A DNA stretch of 64,000 bases from Gaiellaceae bacterium (GTDB taxonomy: Bacteria > Actinomycetota > Thermoleophilia > Gaiellales > Gaiellaceae): assembly GCA_021323315.1 (NCBI GenBank), contig JAJTCQ010000003.1, positions 1 to 64,000 of the forward strand. Direction: 5' to 3'. The translations under genes were made by a program, and so were the position numbers. The notes under the pieces were generated by a model. The model was not told the DNA's origin, made no database searches, and was given only the letters and a program-made list of their open reading frames with translations. How positions within the stretch are numbered: the stretch's first letter is position 1; each line of letters opens with the position of its first letter. Positions 15,642-25,181 of the stretch are shown here, piece after piece.

Positions 15642-18620
15642 GTGAAAGGTCTTCGCATCGGCAGACGCCGTGGGCGCGGAAACGAGCTGCCCGGCTCGCC
15701 CCTGGAGCTCGCCCTGCGCCCGGCGCTCGTCGACGGTCGCTGGCAGATCCCTGATCGGTTCAACTTCACCCGCGACGTCGTCGAGCCGCTCGCGCGCGAT
15801 CCGAAGCGACGCGCACTCACGTTCCTCTCGAGCGAAGGCATCATCGAGCACCGCTCGTTCATGGAGATATCCGAAGGCGCGACCATCTGGGCCGCGGCAC
15901 TCCGCGAGCGGAAGGTCGGCTCCGGTGATCGCGTCATCGTGCTTGCCGGCAGCACCGTCGATTGGCTCGAGGCGGTCCTCGGGACCTGGAAGATGGGTGG
16001 AGTCGTCGTCCCGTGCGCGCCGACGACGACGCCGTCGCAGCTCGAACGGCTCGTATCGTCCACGGACGCCGTCCTCCTCGTCGCCGAGCGCTCGCTCGAG
16101 CAGACGATCGAGCGCATGGACTTCAGCCCAGACGTGCACCTCTTCGACGAAGGTACGAGGCGGAGCACGAAGGACGTCCCGGGGGACGTGCCCTCGCACG
16201 ACTCGGCCTCCCGCGACCTCGCGTTCATCGTCTCCACGAGCGGCGTCGGAGGCTCGCCCAAGGACGTCGCGCACACGCACGGGTCGATCTTCGCCACGCG
16301 CGTCCAGACCGAGCACTGGCTCGACGCCGGCCGCGGCGACGCCGTCTGGTGCACCTCCGAGTCGACCTCGCCGTTGACGATGTGGAACTCGGTGATCGGA
16401 CCGTGGTCGCGCGGTGCCGAGGTCGTCCTGCAGCAGGGCGACTTCGACGCGGACGAACGACTCGACCTGCTGTTCAGGCTCGGCCCCAGCATCCTCTGCC
16501 AGTCACCGGCCGAATACGGGGCGCTCGCCGAGCACCCGAAGCTCGAGCGCTTCCGCTCGCCGCGCCTCCGGCGACTCGTCTCGACCGGCGACTCCCTCGA
16601 CCCCGAGGTCGTCGCGGTCTTCGAGGAGCGCTGGGGCATGTCCATCGCCGAGGGCTATGGCCAAGCGGAGACGAACATCGTCGTCGCGAACCTCGCGGAC
16701 GGCGCCGTGAAGCCCGGCTCCTGCGGCCGCGCCGTCCCAGGTCACCATGTGGCCGTCATCGACGACCAGGGCAACGAGCTTCCTCACGGCATCGAGGGCG
16801 ATCTCGCCGTCCGCGGCCGACCCCCCACGTTGTTCGCCGGCTACTGGGAGCTGCCGGAGGAGACGAAGTCGGCGTTCCTCGGCGACTGGTACCTGACCGG
16901 CGACGTCGCGCAGGTCGACGAGGAGGGGTACTTCACGTATATCGGCCGCGCGGAGGACATCATCTCCTCGAGCGGCAGGACCTTCGGACCGTATGACGTC
17001 GAGCGCGTGCTCGACGGGCACCCGGGTATCACGCGAACGGCCGTCGTCGGCATCCGCGATCTGCAGCGCGGCGGCCACTTCGTCCGAGCGTACGTCGTGC
17101 CCAAGCGGGCGGATGCCGACTCGGAGCAGGGCGAGGCCGAGCTTCGCGAATATGCCGGGGAGACGCTCCCGGCCCAGCAGGTCCCCCGCGAGATCGTCTT
17201 CGTCGAGGAGCTGCCCGTCGTCGGCTGGAAGATCAGCCGCCACGAGCTTCGCGAGCGGCCTCTCGGCGGGCGGCCGTTGTGGGAGACGCCGAGTCCGGAG
17301 CCCGACGAAGCCCCTGCCCCGTCCCCGCCGGTGCTCGACGGCGAGTTCTCGCCGCGCGTCGAGGCGACGGCCGAGCCGGTGCTACCGGTCGCGTTCGTCG
17401 AGGAGCCCGACCCGGTCGTCGCCGAGCCCGTCGCAGAGCCCGTCGAGCAGTTCGTCGAGCCTCGTCTCGAGCCCGTCGTAGAGCAGTTCGTCGAGCCGTA
17501 CGTCGTCGAGTCCGTCATCGAGGAGGTGGCCGAGCCGCTCGTAGAGCCGGAGCCAGCCGTGATCGAGCCTGTCGTCGAGCCGGAGCCAGAGCCCGTGGTC
17601 GAGCCCGAGCGTGTGGTCGAGCCCGAGCCTGTGGCAGAGCCCGAGCCTGCGGTCGAAGCCGAGCCGGTGGTCGCCGAGGCGCCTCCCGTGGTGGTCGAGC
17701 CGGAGCCGGTGGTCGAGCCGGAGCCGGTGGTCGAGCCGGAGCTCGAGCTCGCGCCCGAGCCCGAGCCCGAGCTCGTGGTGGAGACGGAACCGGAGCCGGA
17801 GGTCGAAGCACCGCCGGAGCCGGAGGTCGAAGCACAGCCGGAGCCGGAGTACGTCGAGCTGCCCGAGCCGATCGTCGCCGAGGCGGCTGCGACCGGCCCC
17901 GAGCCCGCACCGGTCGGCGAGCCCGAGCCTGACGAATCGCCGCCGGAGCCTCCCGTGCTCGTCGCATTGCCGGAGCCCGAGGACACGGCGCCCGAGCCGG
18001 AGCCGTCCGAGGAGCCACCGTTCATGGTCGGCGACACTCGCGCGCTCCCCGACTACGTCGTCGACGCGCCGGACGAGGTCCAGCCGGTCGTCCCGGAGGC
18101 CGGGCCCGAGCCCGACCTCTCGGAGCCCCTCCCCGAGTTCGTCGTCGAGCCCACTGCCGACGCCGCGCCCCCGCCGGCGCCGACCCCGGAGCCCGACGAA
18201 GAGGACGAAGACCTCGGGCCGCTTCCCGACTACGTCATCGACCCGTCGAACCCGCGTCCCGCCGTCCCCTCACCGCAAGCTCCGGCTCCTGCACCACGAC
18301 CGGTCATCGAGGCTCGGCTCCAGGACGAGCACGCCGACGAGACGCCCTCACAGGCGGCAGGCCTGTACTTCCCGCCGGTGACCGCGTTCCCGACACTGCC
18401 GACAGACCGCGACGAGGACGAGCCTCGCGAGAGCCGTCGCTCTGCACGCCCACGCCCCGCCGCCGAGCTCGGGAAGTCGAAGACCGAGCCGGCCGAGCCG
18501 GGAGACGAAGCCGCCGAGACCGACTGGATGGCGGGGCTCTCGAACCGCCTGAGCGCGTACAGCCTGTCCGAGGACGAGACGGAACCCGCCGCCGACTCGG
18601 ACGACGACGAGACGAGCTGA
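15642..18620 (+). CDS. AMP-binding (acyl-CoA ligase-like) protein with long Pro/Glu/Val-rich tail
   Basis: 992 residues. Residues about 1-540 are an ANL adenylating domain: YGQAET (339-344), [27 protein letters not shown], and GWKISR with Lys530 at the position of the catalytic C-terminal Lys. The phosphate loop is altered to [11 protein letters not shown] (198-208) instead of TSGTTGxPKG, so ATP binding may be weak or modified. Residues about 550-992 are acidic and rich in Glu, Pro, Val and Ala, with runs of EPEPVVEPE-type repeats and two PDYV(V/I)D-type segments, likely disordered. Start GTG 15642 with GATAAT nine bases upstream. The tail is far longer than anything in ordinary acyl-CoA synthetases; its role is unknown. 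Confidence 0.8.
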   Translation: MKGLRIGRRRGRGNELPGSPLELALRPALVDGRWQIPDRFNFTRDVVEPLARDPKRRALTFLSSEGIIEHRSFMEISEGATIWAAALRERKVGSGDRVIVLAGSTVDWLEAVLGTWKMGGVVVPCAPTTTPSQLERLVSSTDAVLLVAERSLEQTIERMDFSPDVHLFDEGTRRSTKDVPGDVPSHDSASRDLAFIVSTSGVGGSPKDVAHTHGSIFATRVQTEHWLDAGRGDAVWCTSESTSPLTMWNSVIGPWSRGAEVVLQQGDFDADERLDLLFRLGPSILCQSPAEYGALAEHPKLERFRSPRLRRLVSTGDSLDPEVVAVFEERWGMSIAEGYGQAETNIVVANLADGAVKPGSCGRAVPGHHVAVIDDQGNELPHGIEGDLAVRGRPPTLFAGYWELPEETKSAFLGDWYLTGDVAQVDEEGYFTYIGRAEDIISSSGRTFGPYDVERVLDGHPGITRTAVVGIRDLQRGGHFVRAYVVPKRADADSEQGEAELREYAGETLPAQQVPREIVFVEELPVVGWKISRHELRERPLGGRPLWETPSPEPDEAPAPSPPVLDGEFSPRVEATAEPVLPVAFVEEPDPVVAEPVAEPVEQFVEPRLEPVVEQFVEPYVVESVIEEVAEPLVEPEPAVIEPVVEPEPEPVVEPERVVEPEPVAEPEPAVEAEPVVAEAPPVVVEPEPVVEPEPVVEPELELAPEPEPELVVETEPEPEVEAPPEPEVEAQPEPEYVELPEPIVAEAAATGPEPAPVGEPEPDESPPEPPVLVALPEPEDTAPEPEPSEEPPFMVGDTRALPDYVVDAPDEVQPVVPEAGPEPDLSEPLPEFVVEPTADAAPPPAPTPEPDEEDEDLGPLPDYVIDPSNPRPAVPSPQAPAPAPRPVIEARLQDEHADETPSQAAGLYFPPVTAFPTLPTDRDEDEPRESRRSARPRPAAELGKSKTEPAEPGDEAAETDWMAGLSNRLSAYSLSEDETEPAADSDDDETS
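17289..18020 (+). repeat. Degenerate GAGCCSGAGCC-type repeat coding for Glu-Pro-Val tail
   Basis: Low-complexity DNA inside the AMP-binding gene, made of short units such as gagccggagccggtggtc and gagcccgagcc in imperfect tandem. It encodes the EPEPVVEPE pattern. The reading frame stays open throughout, so it is a coding repeat likely to vary in length between strains. Confidence 0.75.
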
Positions 18621-18632
18621 TCCAGGCCCCGA

Positions 18633-18638
18633 TAGCCT
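18633..18638 (+). promoter_or_regulatory. -10 element TAGCCT, leaderless
   Basis: TAGCCT, then six bases, then ATG 18645. No Shine-Dalgarno sequence is present, so transcription probably starts at the start codon. Confidence 0.45.
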
Positions 18639-18644
18639 GACCGC

Positions 18645-18857
18645 ATGACGGATCAGGCAGCCGTGAGCCTGCTGCGCTGGTTGCAGCGGCAGCTCCGCCA
18701 GCCGACGCCGCAGCGCGAGCACCTCGAGGCCGCCATCGCAAACGACGACCCCGAGGAAGCGCGCCGCCTCGTCGCGCTCGCCCCATTCACGGATGCCCAG
18801 CGTCGGCACGTCGAGGGGCTCATCTCCCGCTGGGAGGAGGGCCGTGTCCGCAGCTGA
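18645..18857 (+). CDS. Small hypothetical protein (70 aa)
   Basis: 70 residues, charged and probably helical: LLRWLQRQLRQP near the start, then EHLEAAIANDDPEEARRLV and FTDAQRRHVEGLISRWEEG. I do not recognise a family. It has a plausible leaderless promoter (TAGCCT six bases before ATG) and its 3' end overlaps the SnoaL-like gene by 14 bases, suggesting coupled translation. Codon use and GC resemble the neighbours, which favours a real gene. Confidence 0.6.
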   Translation: MTDQAAVSLLRWLQRQLRQPTPQREHLEAAIANDDPEEARRLVALAPFTDAQRRHVEGLISRWEEGRVRS

Positions 18858-19236
18858 GAACGCTGCGATCGTCCACCGGATCTTCGATGCGTTCGCCAGG
18901 AAGGAGGGGCTCGCCCTCCGCGGGTTGTTCGCCGAGGACGCCGTCTGGTCGGTTCCCGGGCGCGGCGTGATGGCCGGTCTCTACGCGGGGCGCGAGGCGA
19001 TCTACCGGTTCCTCGTGAAGCTCCCGCAGGAGACGGACGGGACCTACGGCTCCGAGCTCATCGACGTCCTCTCGAGCGACGATCGCGCCGCCGCCCTCTA
19101 CCGCGCTCGCGGGACGCGGCACGGGCGCACGCTCGAGCTCGACCAGGTGCTCCTGTTCCGGATCGAGGACGGGCTCGTCCAGCACGTGCTGGCGCTCCCG
19201 AGCGATCCCGACGCCTTCGAGGTGTTCTGGGCATAG
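18844..19236 (+). CDS. SnoaL/NTF2-like (ketosteroid isomerase-fold) protein
   Basis: 130 residues with the order of elements of SnoaL-like NTF2 domains: a helix AAIVHRIFDAFARKEGLALRG, the FAEDAVWSVPGRG strand, YAGREAIYRFL, then strands with LYRARGTRHGRTLELDQVLLFRIEDGLVQHV. It could be an isomerase, a cyclase-like enzyme or a small-ligand binder; catalytic residues cannot be assigned. Start is taken as GTG 18844, which gives the correct N-terminal helix and a 14-base overlap with the previous gene. Confidence 0.75.
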   Translation: MSAAENAAIVHRIFDAFARKEGLALRGLFAEDAVWSVPGRGVMAGLYAGREAIYRFLVKLPQETDGTYGSELIDVLSSDDRAAALYRARGTRHGRTLELDQVLLFRIEDGLVQHVLALPSDPDAFEVFWA

Positions 19237-19239
19237 GGT
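19234..19239 (+). promoter_or_regulatory. -10 element TAGGGT, leaderless
   Basis: TAGGGT followed by seven bases and GTG 19247. The hexamer overlaps the stop codon of the SnoaL-like gene. Confidence 0.4.
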
Positions 19240-19246
19240 CCGCAGC

Positions 19247-20110
19247 GTGAGCGAATCGCGGTTCGCGGACGGTCTGCGCTATCGGATGGAGATCCCCTCG
19301 GTCGAGGGACCACGCGTGCTCGAGGCGGTGCTCAACGAAGCCGAGCAGCGCTCCGTACCGGTGCGACGCGTCTCGCAGGGAAGCGGCGTGATGATGCTCA
19401 CGGACGCGGAGATCCGCGAACTTGCGGCGCTCGGAGCTGCCGCCCGCGTCGAGGTGTCGCTCTTCCTCGGCCCTAGGGGGGCCTGGGACACCGGAGGCCA
19501 GTCGTTCGCAACCGCGGCGGCGGGCGGCACCGCACGGGGCGAGAGCGGGATCGCCGCGTGCGTGGTGGAGGTCGAGCGGGGCGTCGCACTCGGGATACGC
19601 TCCTTCCTCGTGGCCGACCTCGGCGTGCTCGCCACGCTCGGGCGGATGCGGCGCGACGGGCAGCTCCCGCCGAGCCTCGTCCTGAAGACCTCCGTGCTCC
19701 TGCCCTGCGCGAACCCGGCGTCGGCGAGCGCGCTCGAGGAGCTCGGCGCGAGCACGATCAACGTCTCGACCGACCTCTCGCCGACCGAGCTGGGCGGCCT
19801 GCGCACGGCCTGCTCCGCTCCGCTCGACGTGTACGTGGAGGTGCCGGACGACCAGGGCGGGTTCGTGCGCTTCTACGAGGTGCCGGAGATCATCCGGCTC
19901 GCGGCTCCGGTGTACGTGAAGCTCGGGCTGCGCAATGCGCCGAACATCTACCCGGCCGGGCTTCATCTCGAGGACCTCGCAGTGAAGCTCGGCCGGGAGC
20001 GCGTGCGCCGCGCAGAGCTCGTCCTGCGTCTGCTCGAGCAGCAGGCGCCCGAGCTCGTCGACGGACGCGGCGACGACCGCCCGCCCGACCTCGGGATCCC
20101 GGAGCCGTGA
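19247..20110 (+). CDS. Conserved hypothetical, probable TIM-barrel (U32 peptidase-like)
   Basis: 287 residues. Regular beta-alpha alternation suggests a TIM barrel. Landmarks are FADGLRYRMEIPSVEGPRVLEA, RRVSQGSGVMMLTD, RVEVSLFLGPRGAWDTGGQ, STINVSTDLSPTEL and VYVKLGLRNAPNIYPAG. Similar actinobacterial proteins are, as I recall, sometimes labelled peptidase U32-like, but I cannot see the U32 cysteines and would not claim protease activity. The conserved GAWDTGGQ and LRNAPNIYP stretches probably line the active site. GTG start with a leaderless -10 box. Substrate unknown. Confidence 0.6.
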   Translation: MSESRFADGLRYRMEIPSVEGPRVLEAVLNEAEQRSVPVRRVSQGSGVMMLTDAEIRELAALGAAARVEVSLFLGPRGAWDTGGQSFATAAAGGTARGESGIAACVVEVERGVALGIRSFLVADLGVLATLGRMRRDGQLPPSLVLKTSVLLPCANPASASALEELGASTINVSTDLSPTELGGLRTACSAPLDVYVEVPDDQGGFVRFYEVPEIIRLAAPVYVKLGLRNAPNIYPAGLHLEDLAVKLGRERVRRAELVLRLLEQQAPELVDGRGDDRPPDLGIPEP

Positions 20111-20132
20111 GCGAGCGCCTCGGCATCCTCTG

Positions 20133-20154
20133 AGGGCGAGGCAAGGCTCGCTCT
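20133..20154. repeat. Palindromic GGGCGAGGC element (imperfect hairpin)
   Basis: Arms agggcgag and ctcgctct pair over eight bases with one G-U. The core GGGCGAGGC-AAG resembles the perfect palindrome at 53706-53727. It lies between the convergent ends of the TIM-barrel and PD40 genes and may terminate either transcript. Confidence 0.4.
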
Positions 20155-20157
20155 ACG

Positions 20158-21057
20158 TCAGTCCTCGGCCGGCGGCCGAGGATTCCACGCCGGAGACGAG
20201 TCGTTGCCGTCCCCGGCGGTCAGCTTTTCGACCTCGCCGCCTCCGAGCTCGACCGTGAAGATCGCGCCCGCCTCCTGGTAGGCGATCTTCGAGCCGTCGG
20301 GAGACCACGCGGGCTCGAAGTTGTCGCCGGCGGTCGGGGTCACGCGGCGCAGGCCCTTGCCGTCGAGACCGACCGTGAAGAGCTCGTACGCGTCGTCGCT
20401 CTCCGCGTTCGTCGCGAAGACGATCCGGCTCGAGTCGGGCGACCACGCGGGTGTGAACGCCCGTCCGTCCTGCTTCGTCAGCGGCCTCCGCTCGGAGCCG
20501 TCCGGCCGCATGACCCAGACGTTCTGGATCGCCGTCCCCGGCGTTCTGCGGACGTACGCGATCCACGCGCCGTCCGGCGACCACGACGGGTCCGACTCCT
20601 CGACGAGGACGTCCGAGATCCGCGTCGCCTCGCCGCCGCCTGCAGGCACGAGATAGATCTCGCCGTCGCGGGCGAAGGCGAGCCGCTCACCGGCCGGCTC
20701 CCACGTCGGGTGCGAGTCGTTCTGCGTCGTCGCCGTCACGCTCCGTGTTCGCGACCCGTCGGCGTTCATCACGTAGATGTCCGCCGAGCCGGTGCGTCCG
20801 CTGACGAAGGCGATCCTCGACCCGTCTGCCGACCAGGCCGGCTCGACCTGGAAGAACGGTGACTCCGTGGGTTCGAGCTCGCCGCCCGCGTCCGTGAGAC
20901 GCCGCTCGCCGCTCCCGCTCGCCGCCATGACGAAGACCGCGTAGTCGCCGTCGCGGCTCGAGACGAACGCGAGGTCCGGACTCGACTCCTCGTCGCCGCC
21001 GCATCCCGCGGCGAGCAAGGCACAGGCGAAGGCGAGCGAGGCGACAAGAAGGCGCAC
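20158..21057 (-). CDS. TolB-like PD40 beta-propeller lipoprotein
   Basis: 299 residues. A signal peptide ends in LLAAGC, a lipobox. Then follow about six WD40-like PD40 repeats, recognisable by PAWSADGSRIAFVS, PSWSPDGAWIAYV, PAWSPDSSRIVFAT and PAWSPDGSKIAYQ. It is expected to sit on the outer face of the membrane and to bind another protein or a ligand. It is the last gene after livF, only 12 bases downstream on the same strand, though a link to the transporter is not established. GTG or ATG start at 21057. Confidence 0.8.
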   Translation of the reverse strand: MRLLVASLAFACALLAAGCGGDEESSPDLAFVSSRDGDYAVFVMAASGSGERRLTDAGGELEPTESPFFQVEPAWSADGSRIAFVSGRTGSADIYVMNADGSRTRSVTATTQNDSHPTWEPAGERLAFARDGEIYLVPAGGGEATRISDVLVEESDPSWSPDGAWIAYVRRTPGTAIQNVWVMRPDGSERRPLTKQDGRAFTPAWSPDSSRIVFATNAESDDAYELFTVGLDGKGLRRVTPTAGDNFEPAWSPDGSKIAYQEAGAIFTVELGGGEVEKLTAGDGNDSSPAWNPRPPAED

Positions 21058-21069
21058 GGCCCGCGAAGA

Positions 21070-21828
21070 CTAGTGAGCGAGCGGCTCGACGCCCAGGTAG
21101 CGGCGCTGGAGCTCGGGGTCGTCGGCAAGTGCCGAGGCGGTCGTCTCCGCCGCGATGCCGCCGCCGATCATGACGAGCTGGCGCTCGGCCAGCGCAGTGG
21201 CGACGCCGAGGTTCTGCTCGATGAGGAGGATCGCAAGGCCCTCCTCCTCCAGGTGCTTGAACGTCTCGATGAGCCCCTCGATCACGGCCGGGGCGAGGCC
21301 CTCCGACGGCTCGTCCATGACGAGGATCCTGGGGTTCGTGACGAGCGCCCGGCCGATCGCGAGCATCTGCTGCTCTCCGCCGGAGAGCTCCGCGCCGCCG
21401 TTGCCCTTTCGCTCGGCCAGTCGCGGGAACAGCTCGTAGACGCGCTCGCGCGTCCAGGAGCTCCCGTTCGCCGAAGCCCCACGCGCGGCGATCTTCAGGT
21501 GCTGATCCACCGTCAAGGACGGGAAGAGCCGGCGGCCCTGCGGGACGTAGCCGACGCCCAGGCGCGCGATCCTGTGGGACGGCATCCCCACGAGCTCCTC
21601 GCCATCGAAGCGGATCGAGCCCTCGGCCCGCGGCGGCGAGATCCCGATGATCGCGTTGCAGAGCGTCGTCTTCCCCATTCCGTTCCGGCCGACGATCGCG
21701 ATCGACTCGCGCCCCATCGTGAACGTGACGTCCTCGAGCGCCTGCGCGCTTCCGTAATAGGCACTCAGGCCGGTGACCTCCAGGAGTGCAGCAGCCTGTG
21801 GCTCGGTTGCCGCGGCAGCTTCACTCAT
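21070..21828 (-). CDS. livF: Branched-chain amino acid-type ABC transporter ATP-binding protein (LivF)
   Basis: 252-residue ABC ATPase of the LivF subfamily. Walker A GRNGMGKTT, the LivF-specific VGYVPQGRRLFPSLTV, signature ELSGGEQQMLAIGRAL, Walker B ILVMDEPSEGLAP, switch region LLIEQN. With LivG it forms the ATPase dimer powering the LivH/LivM permease. The ATG lies eight bases inside the end of livG. The substrate of the system may be branched-chain amino acids, amides, urea or carboxylates. Confidence 0.92.
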   Translation of the reverse strand: MSEAAAATEPQAAALLEVTGLSAYYGSAQALEDVTFTMGRESIAIVGRNGMGKTTLCNAIIGISPPRAEGSIRFDGEELVGMPSHRIARLGVGYVPQGRRLFPSLTVDQHLKIAARGASANGSSWTRERVYELFPRLAERKGNGGAELSGGEQQMLAIGRALVTNPRILVMDEPSEGLAPAVIEGLIETFKHLEEEGLAILLIEQNLGVATALAERQLVMIGGGIAAETTASALADDPELQRRYLGVEPLAH

Positions 21829-22606
21829 GCCCGTAGCCGCGTCCGAGGTAGAGGTCGTGCACCGTCTCGTTCGCGCGAATCTCGTCAGGCGTTCCTTCGA
21901 CGATCACCCGACCGTCGTGCATCATCGTCACGCTCTCGGCGACCCGGAGCGCGATGTCCATGTCGTGCTCGATGAGGATCAGCGTGATGTCCCGGTCGAG
22001 CCCGAGCAGGAGTTCGGTGAGGAGCTGGCGCTCTCCACGTGAGAGCCCCGACGCCGGCTCGTCGAGCATGAGGGCCTTCGGCTCGGCGGCGAGCGCCATC
22101 GCGATCGCGACCTGTCGGTGCTCGCCGTGCGACAGGGATCCGACCATCTCACCGAGCTTGTGCGAGATGGCCACGCGTCCTGCGGCCTCCCGGGCACGCT
22201 CGCGGATCTCCCGCTCCTTGCCGGGAACGAGAACCGGGCGCAGCCTCCCGCCCTCGACGCCCACGATCGCGAGGTAGATCGAGTCCTCGACGGTCAGGCC
22301 GTCGAAGAGCCGGGACTGCTGGTACGTGCGGGCGAGCCCCATCTTCGCCCGGTAGCGAGCGGGTTTCTTCGTGACGTCCTCGCCGAAGATCTCGACCGTT
22401 CCGGTCGACGCGGAGAGGTCTCCGCAGATGACGTTGAAGAGCGTCGTCTTCCCGGCCCCGTTCGGGCCGAGGATGGCGCGCCTCTCGCCGTGGACGACGT
22501 CGAGATCCACCTCGTCGACGGCCAGGAGCCCGCCGAAACGCCGGCCGACCCCCCGCAAGCGGAGGGTCGGCTCGGCGTGTTCGACGGCCGGTGCTGCTTC
22601 GGTCAC
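21821..22606 (-). CDS. livG: Branched-chain amino acid-type ABC transporter ATP-binding protein (LivG)
   Basis: 261-residue ABC ATPase of the LivG subfamily: Walker A GPNGAGKTT, LARTYQQSRLFDGLTV Q-loop, signature SLSHGEHRQVAIAMAL (Ser-His-Gly-Glu rather than SGGQ, as often in LivG), Walker B ALMLDEPASGLS, switch LILIEHDMDI. GTG start four bases after the binding-protein stop. Partner of livF directly downstream. Confidence 0.91.
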   Translation of the reverse strand: MTEAAPAVEHAEPTLRLRGVGRRFGGLLAVDEVDLDVVHGERRAILGPNGAGKTTLFNVICGDLSASTGTVEIFGEDVTKKPARYRAKMGLARTYQQSRLFDGLTVEDSIYLAIVGVEGGRLRPVLVPGKEREIRERAREAAGRVAISHKLGEMVGSLSHGEHRQVAIAMALAAEPKALMLDEPASGLSRGERQLLTELLLGLDRDITLILIEHDMDIALRVAESVTMMHDGRVIVEGTPDEIRANETVHDLYLGRGYGHE

Positions 22607-22610
22607 CGAC

Positions 22611-24014
22611 CTACTTGATGACCTGGTTCGTGATGACGCCGTTCTTGACGACCTTGATCTTCCCCTGCCACGGCAGCTTCCGCTTCACGCACGGCGGATA
22701 GTTGCGCCCCGGAGCCGGCTTGTTCGGGCCGAAGTAGCCGCCGAACGTCTGGTCGACGTTCGGGACGTAGCCCACGATCGAGGTCGAGACGGTTCCCTCA
22801 CCCGATGCCCGGGTGATCTGGAGCGGGTACTGGTCCTGGATCGCCTGGCGGCGGCTGTCCAGGCGTAGGACGCCCTTGTTGGCGACCTGGAAGCCGGGCT
22901 TGAGCGACCGCGGCAGCGCCCTCTGCAGGGCGGGGCCGACGGCCCCCTTCGACTTGTTCAGGCCCTGGACCATCGCCCAGGCGGCGTTCCAGTAGTTGTA
23001 GAAGAACCCGTCGTTCACGTTCTGGCCCGTGAACCACCTGCTCGCATTCCGCACGTAGTTGCGGGCCTGCGCGTTCTTCAAGCCACCGGTCTGGAACGTG
23101 CCGAAGCCACCCATGTACGCGCCCACGAGGCGTGGCGCGACGGTGGTGTTGGCACCCAGGAAGTACAGGAAGAGGTTCCCCGAGTGCTGCCTCGCGTTGA
23201 GGGGTCCGTAGGCCTGCTCGAACGCGGTGAGCGCTGCACTCGTGTTCGCTCCTCCGACGAGCCAGAAGTACCCGTCGACCTGGTTCGGGCGTGGGAGCTG
23301 GCGGATGAACGGCGCGTAGTCGCCGCCTGCCGGCGGAGTCCAGACGCGCTTGGTGATCCGGCCGCCGATTCCGCAGAAGTCGGCGATGATGCCTGCGGCC
23401 GAGGTCCACGGGAAGCTGTAGTCGTCACCGATCAGCGCGGCCGTACGCCAGCCGAGCCGCTTGTAGACGATCTCCCCGAGCCCCGCGTTCCACTGGGCGC
23501 CGTCGCCGTGGTAGCGGAAGAGGTTCTTCGGCGCGATCTGCATGGTCGGATCCTGCGATCCGGCCGTGCCGATGATCACGGTCTTCGCCGGGTTCTGCCT
23601 CGCCCACTGGGCGATCGACACCGCTTCGTCGCCCGAGAGCGGACCGAGCATGATGTCGGCCCTGAGCTGCACCATCAGCCGGCGAGTCTCCTTGAGCGCC
23701 AGTGCCGGAGTCTCGTCGCCGCAGCCAATGCCCACGAGGTTCAGCCTCTTGCCGCCGGCCGAGCCGCCAGTCATCCCGGCCGATGGCTTCTTCTTGTTCT
23801 TCGGCTTCGCGCCTGCGTACTGCGAGAGCGCGGCGATGGTGCCCGCCGTGTCCACCTCGTAGCCGAAGGCGAATGCGCCCTTGCAGTCGGTCATGATCGC
23901 GAACCGCACTTCGTTGGCCTGCGCCGGTGTCGCCAGCGCACCCGAGGTACCGATCGTCGCGCCGACTGCCAGCAGCGCCAGCGGAAGCAGGAGCTTCCAC
24001 TTCCCTACTTTCAT
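22611..24014 (-). CDS. Substrate-binding protein of Liv-type ABC importer
   Basis: 467-residue type-I periplasmic binding protein with a Sec signal peptide (MKVGKWKLLLPLALLA... ending near PAQA). The mature part has strands typical of LivJ-like proteins: MLGPLSGDEAVSIAQWA, TVIIGTAGSQDPTM, LFRYHGDGAQWNAGLG, TAALIGDDYSFPW. It is longer than LivJ and has Lys-rich and Gly-rich insertions (KPKNKKKPSAGMTGGSAGG). Start is ATG 24014, fixed by GAAGGAGG five bases upstream; an earlier in-frame start at 24059 has no such site. Located between the permease and ATPase genes. Ligand unknown; not necessarily an amino acid. Confidence 0.85.
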   Translation of the reverse strand: MKVGKWKLLLPLALLAVGATIGTSGALATPAQANEVRFAIMTDCKGAFAFGYEVDTAGTIAALSQYAGAKPKNKKKPSAGMTGGSAGGKRLNLVGIGCGDETPALALKETRRLMVQLRADIMLGPLSGDEAVSIAQWARQNPAKTVIIGTAGSQDPTMQIAPKNLFRYHGDGAQWNAGLGEIVYKRLGWRTAALIGDDYSFPWTSAAGIIADFCGIGGRITKRVWTPPAGGDYAPFIRQLPRPNQVDGYFWLVGGANTSAALTAFEQAYGPLNARQHSGNLFLYFLGANTTVAPRLVGAYMGGFGTFQTGGLKNAQARNYVRNASRWFTGQNVNDGFFYNYWNAAWAMVQGLNKSKGAVGPALQRALPRSLKPGFQVANKGVLRLDSRRQAIQDQYPLQITRASGEGTVSTSIVGYVPNVDQTFGGYFGPNKPAPGRNYPPCVKRKLPWQGKIKVVKNGVITNQVIK

Positions 24015-24101
24015 ATGACCCTCCTTCTCGGTGCCTGCACGATCCATCTGAATCAGCAACGGTGAGCCTACGCCAAGTCGCCTGGCGGTTTCTACCCCAC
24101 G

Positions 24102-25181
24102 TCACGACGACGCAACCGCCGCCGGCTCGCCTCCTTCGGGCTCCGCGTGCGGTGGACCGCCGCGGCGGCGCAGCGCATCCCACATGCGATCCCACAGGCC
24201 CATGAGCCCGTCGGGGGAGACGATCACGATCGCCAGGAAGATGAATCCGATCACGGTGTTGAACGTTCCCCCGATCACCGGGAGGCCCGAGGACGGGATG
24301 CGGTTGGTGATCTCGTTGTTGATCATGAGGAACGCGATCGCGCCGAGCCATGCGCCCTCGATGCGGCGGAGGCCGCCGATGACGGCGATCACGAGCATCT
24401 GAATGGTCGCGTCAAGGCCCATCGTCGTCGGCGAGAGCTGCCCGAACCACCACGCGCTGAGGACACCGGCGAGTGCGGCGATGAACGCGCCGATCCCGAA
24501 GGCGATCGTCCGGTGGAGGGCGACGTTGTACCCGAGCGACGCCATCCTGACCGGCTCGTCGCGGATGCCCTGGAGCGAGACGCCGAACGGTGTTCGCACG
24601 AGGTACCTGACGAGCAGATAGACGAAGACCGCGGTGATCAGCGTGATGTAGTAGAGGCGCTCCCGGTCGGTCACGATGTCCCCGATGAACCCGGGCGTGT
24701 AGGTGTCGACCCCGGCCACGGGCGAGAAGCCGCCGATGAGCGTGACCGACCCCACGAAGAGGAACGCGATGACGGTGTAGGTGAGCGTCAGCATCAGGAA
24801 GTAGATGCCGTAGCTCCGCGACGCGACCGCCCCGAAGACGAGCCCGATCCCGACGGTGAGCAGGATCGCGGCCACGAGCCCGACCGTCGGATCCCAGCCG
24901 AGCAGCAAGCCTTTGGTCTCCCCGCCGGGGACTCGCTGCGTGACCATGTTCGCCAGGGCGTAGCCGGCGATTCCCATCAGGCCGGTCTGCGCGAGCGAGA
25001 TCATTCCGCCATAGGCCGAGAGGAAGATGAGGCTCGCGGCGCCGATGCCGAGGATGAGCGCCTGGGTCAGGATCGAGTTGAGCCAGAACGCGCTGAAGAG
25101 GGTCGGCGCGAGCACGGCGACCACGAGAGCCGCGACTCCGATGACGCGTTCGGTCGCGAGCTTGGTCCTGTCGACCGTCAC
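24102..25181 (-). CDS. livM: Liv-type ABC transporter permease (LivM)
   Basis: 359-residue polytopic membrane protein of the LivM family: ILGIGAASLIFLSAYGGMISLAQTGLMGIAGYA near the N-terminus, RSYGIYFLMLTLTYTVIAF, the coupling-helix segment TPFGVSLQGIRDEPVRMASLGYNV, and IGGLRRIEGAWLGA. GTG start overlaps the livH stop (GTGA). The C-terminal tail is charged and cytoplasmic. The 87-base gap to the binding-protein gene holds that gene's ribosome binding site and possibly a promoter (TAGGCT on the minus strand at 24065-24070). Confidence 0.9.
   Translation of the reverse strand: MTVDRTKLATERVIGVAALVVAVLAPTLFSAFWLNSILTQALILGIGAASLIFLSAYGGMISLAQTGLMGIAGYALANMVTQRVPGGETKGLLLGWDPTVGLVAAILLTVGIGLVFGAVASRSYGIYFLMLTLTYTVIAFLFVGSVTLIGGFSPVAGVDTYTPGFIGDIVTDRERLYYITLITAVFVYLLVRYLVRTPFGVSLQGIRDEPVRMASLGYNVALHRTIAFGIGAFIAALAGVLSAWWFGQLSPTTMGLDATIQMLVIAVIGGLRRIEGAWLGAIAFLMINNEITNRIPSSGLPVIGGTFNTVIGFIFLAIVIVSPDGLMGLWDRMWDALRRRGGPPHAEPEGGEPAAVASS

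Noticed and set aside
17289-18020. Low-complexity stretch as a non-coding satellite
   Set aside because: The frame stays open across it and joins an adenylation domain to a conserved-looking C-terminal segment, so it is coding.
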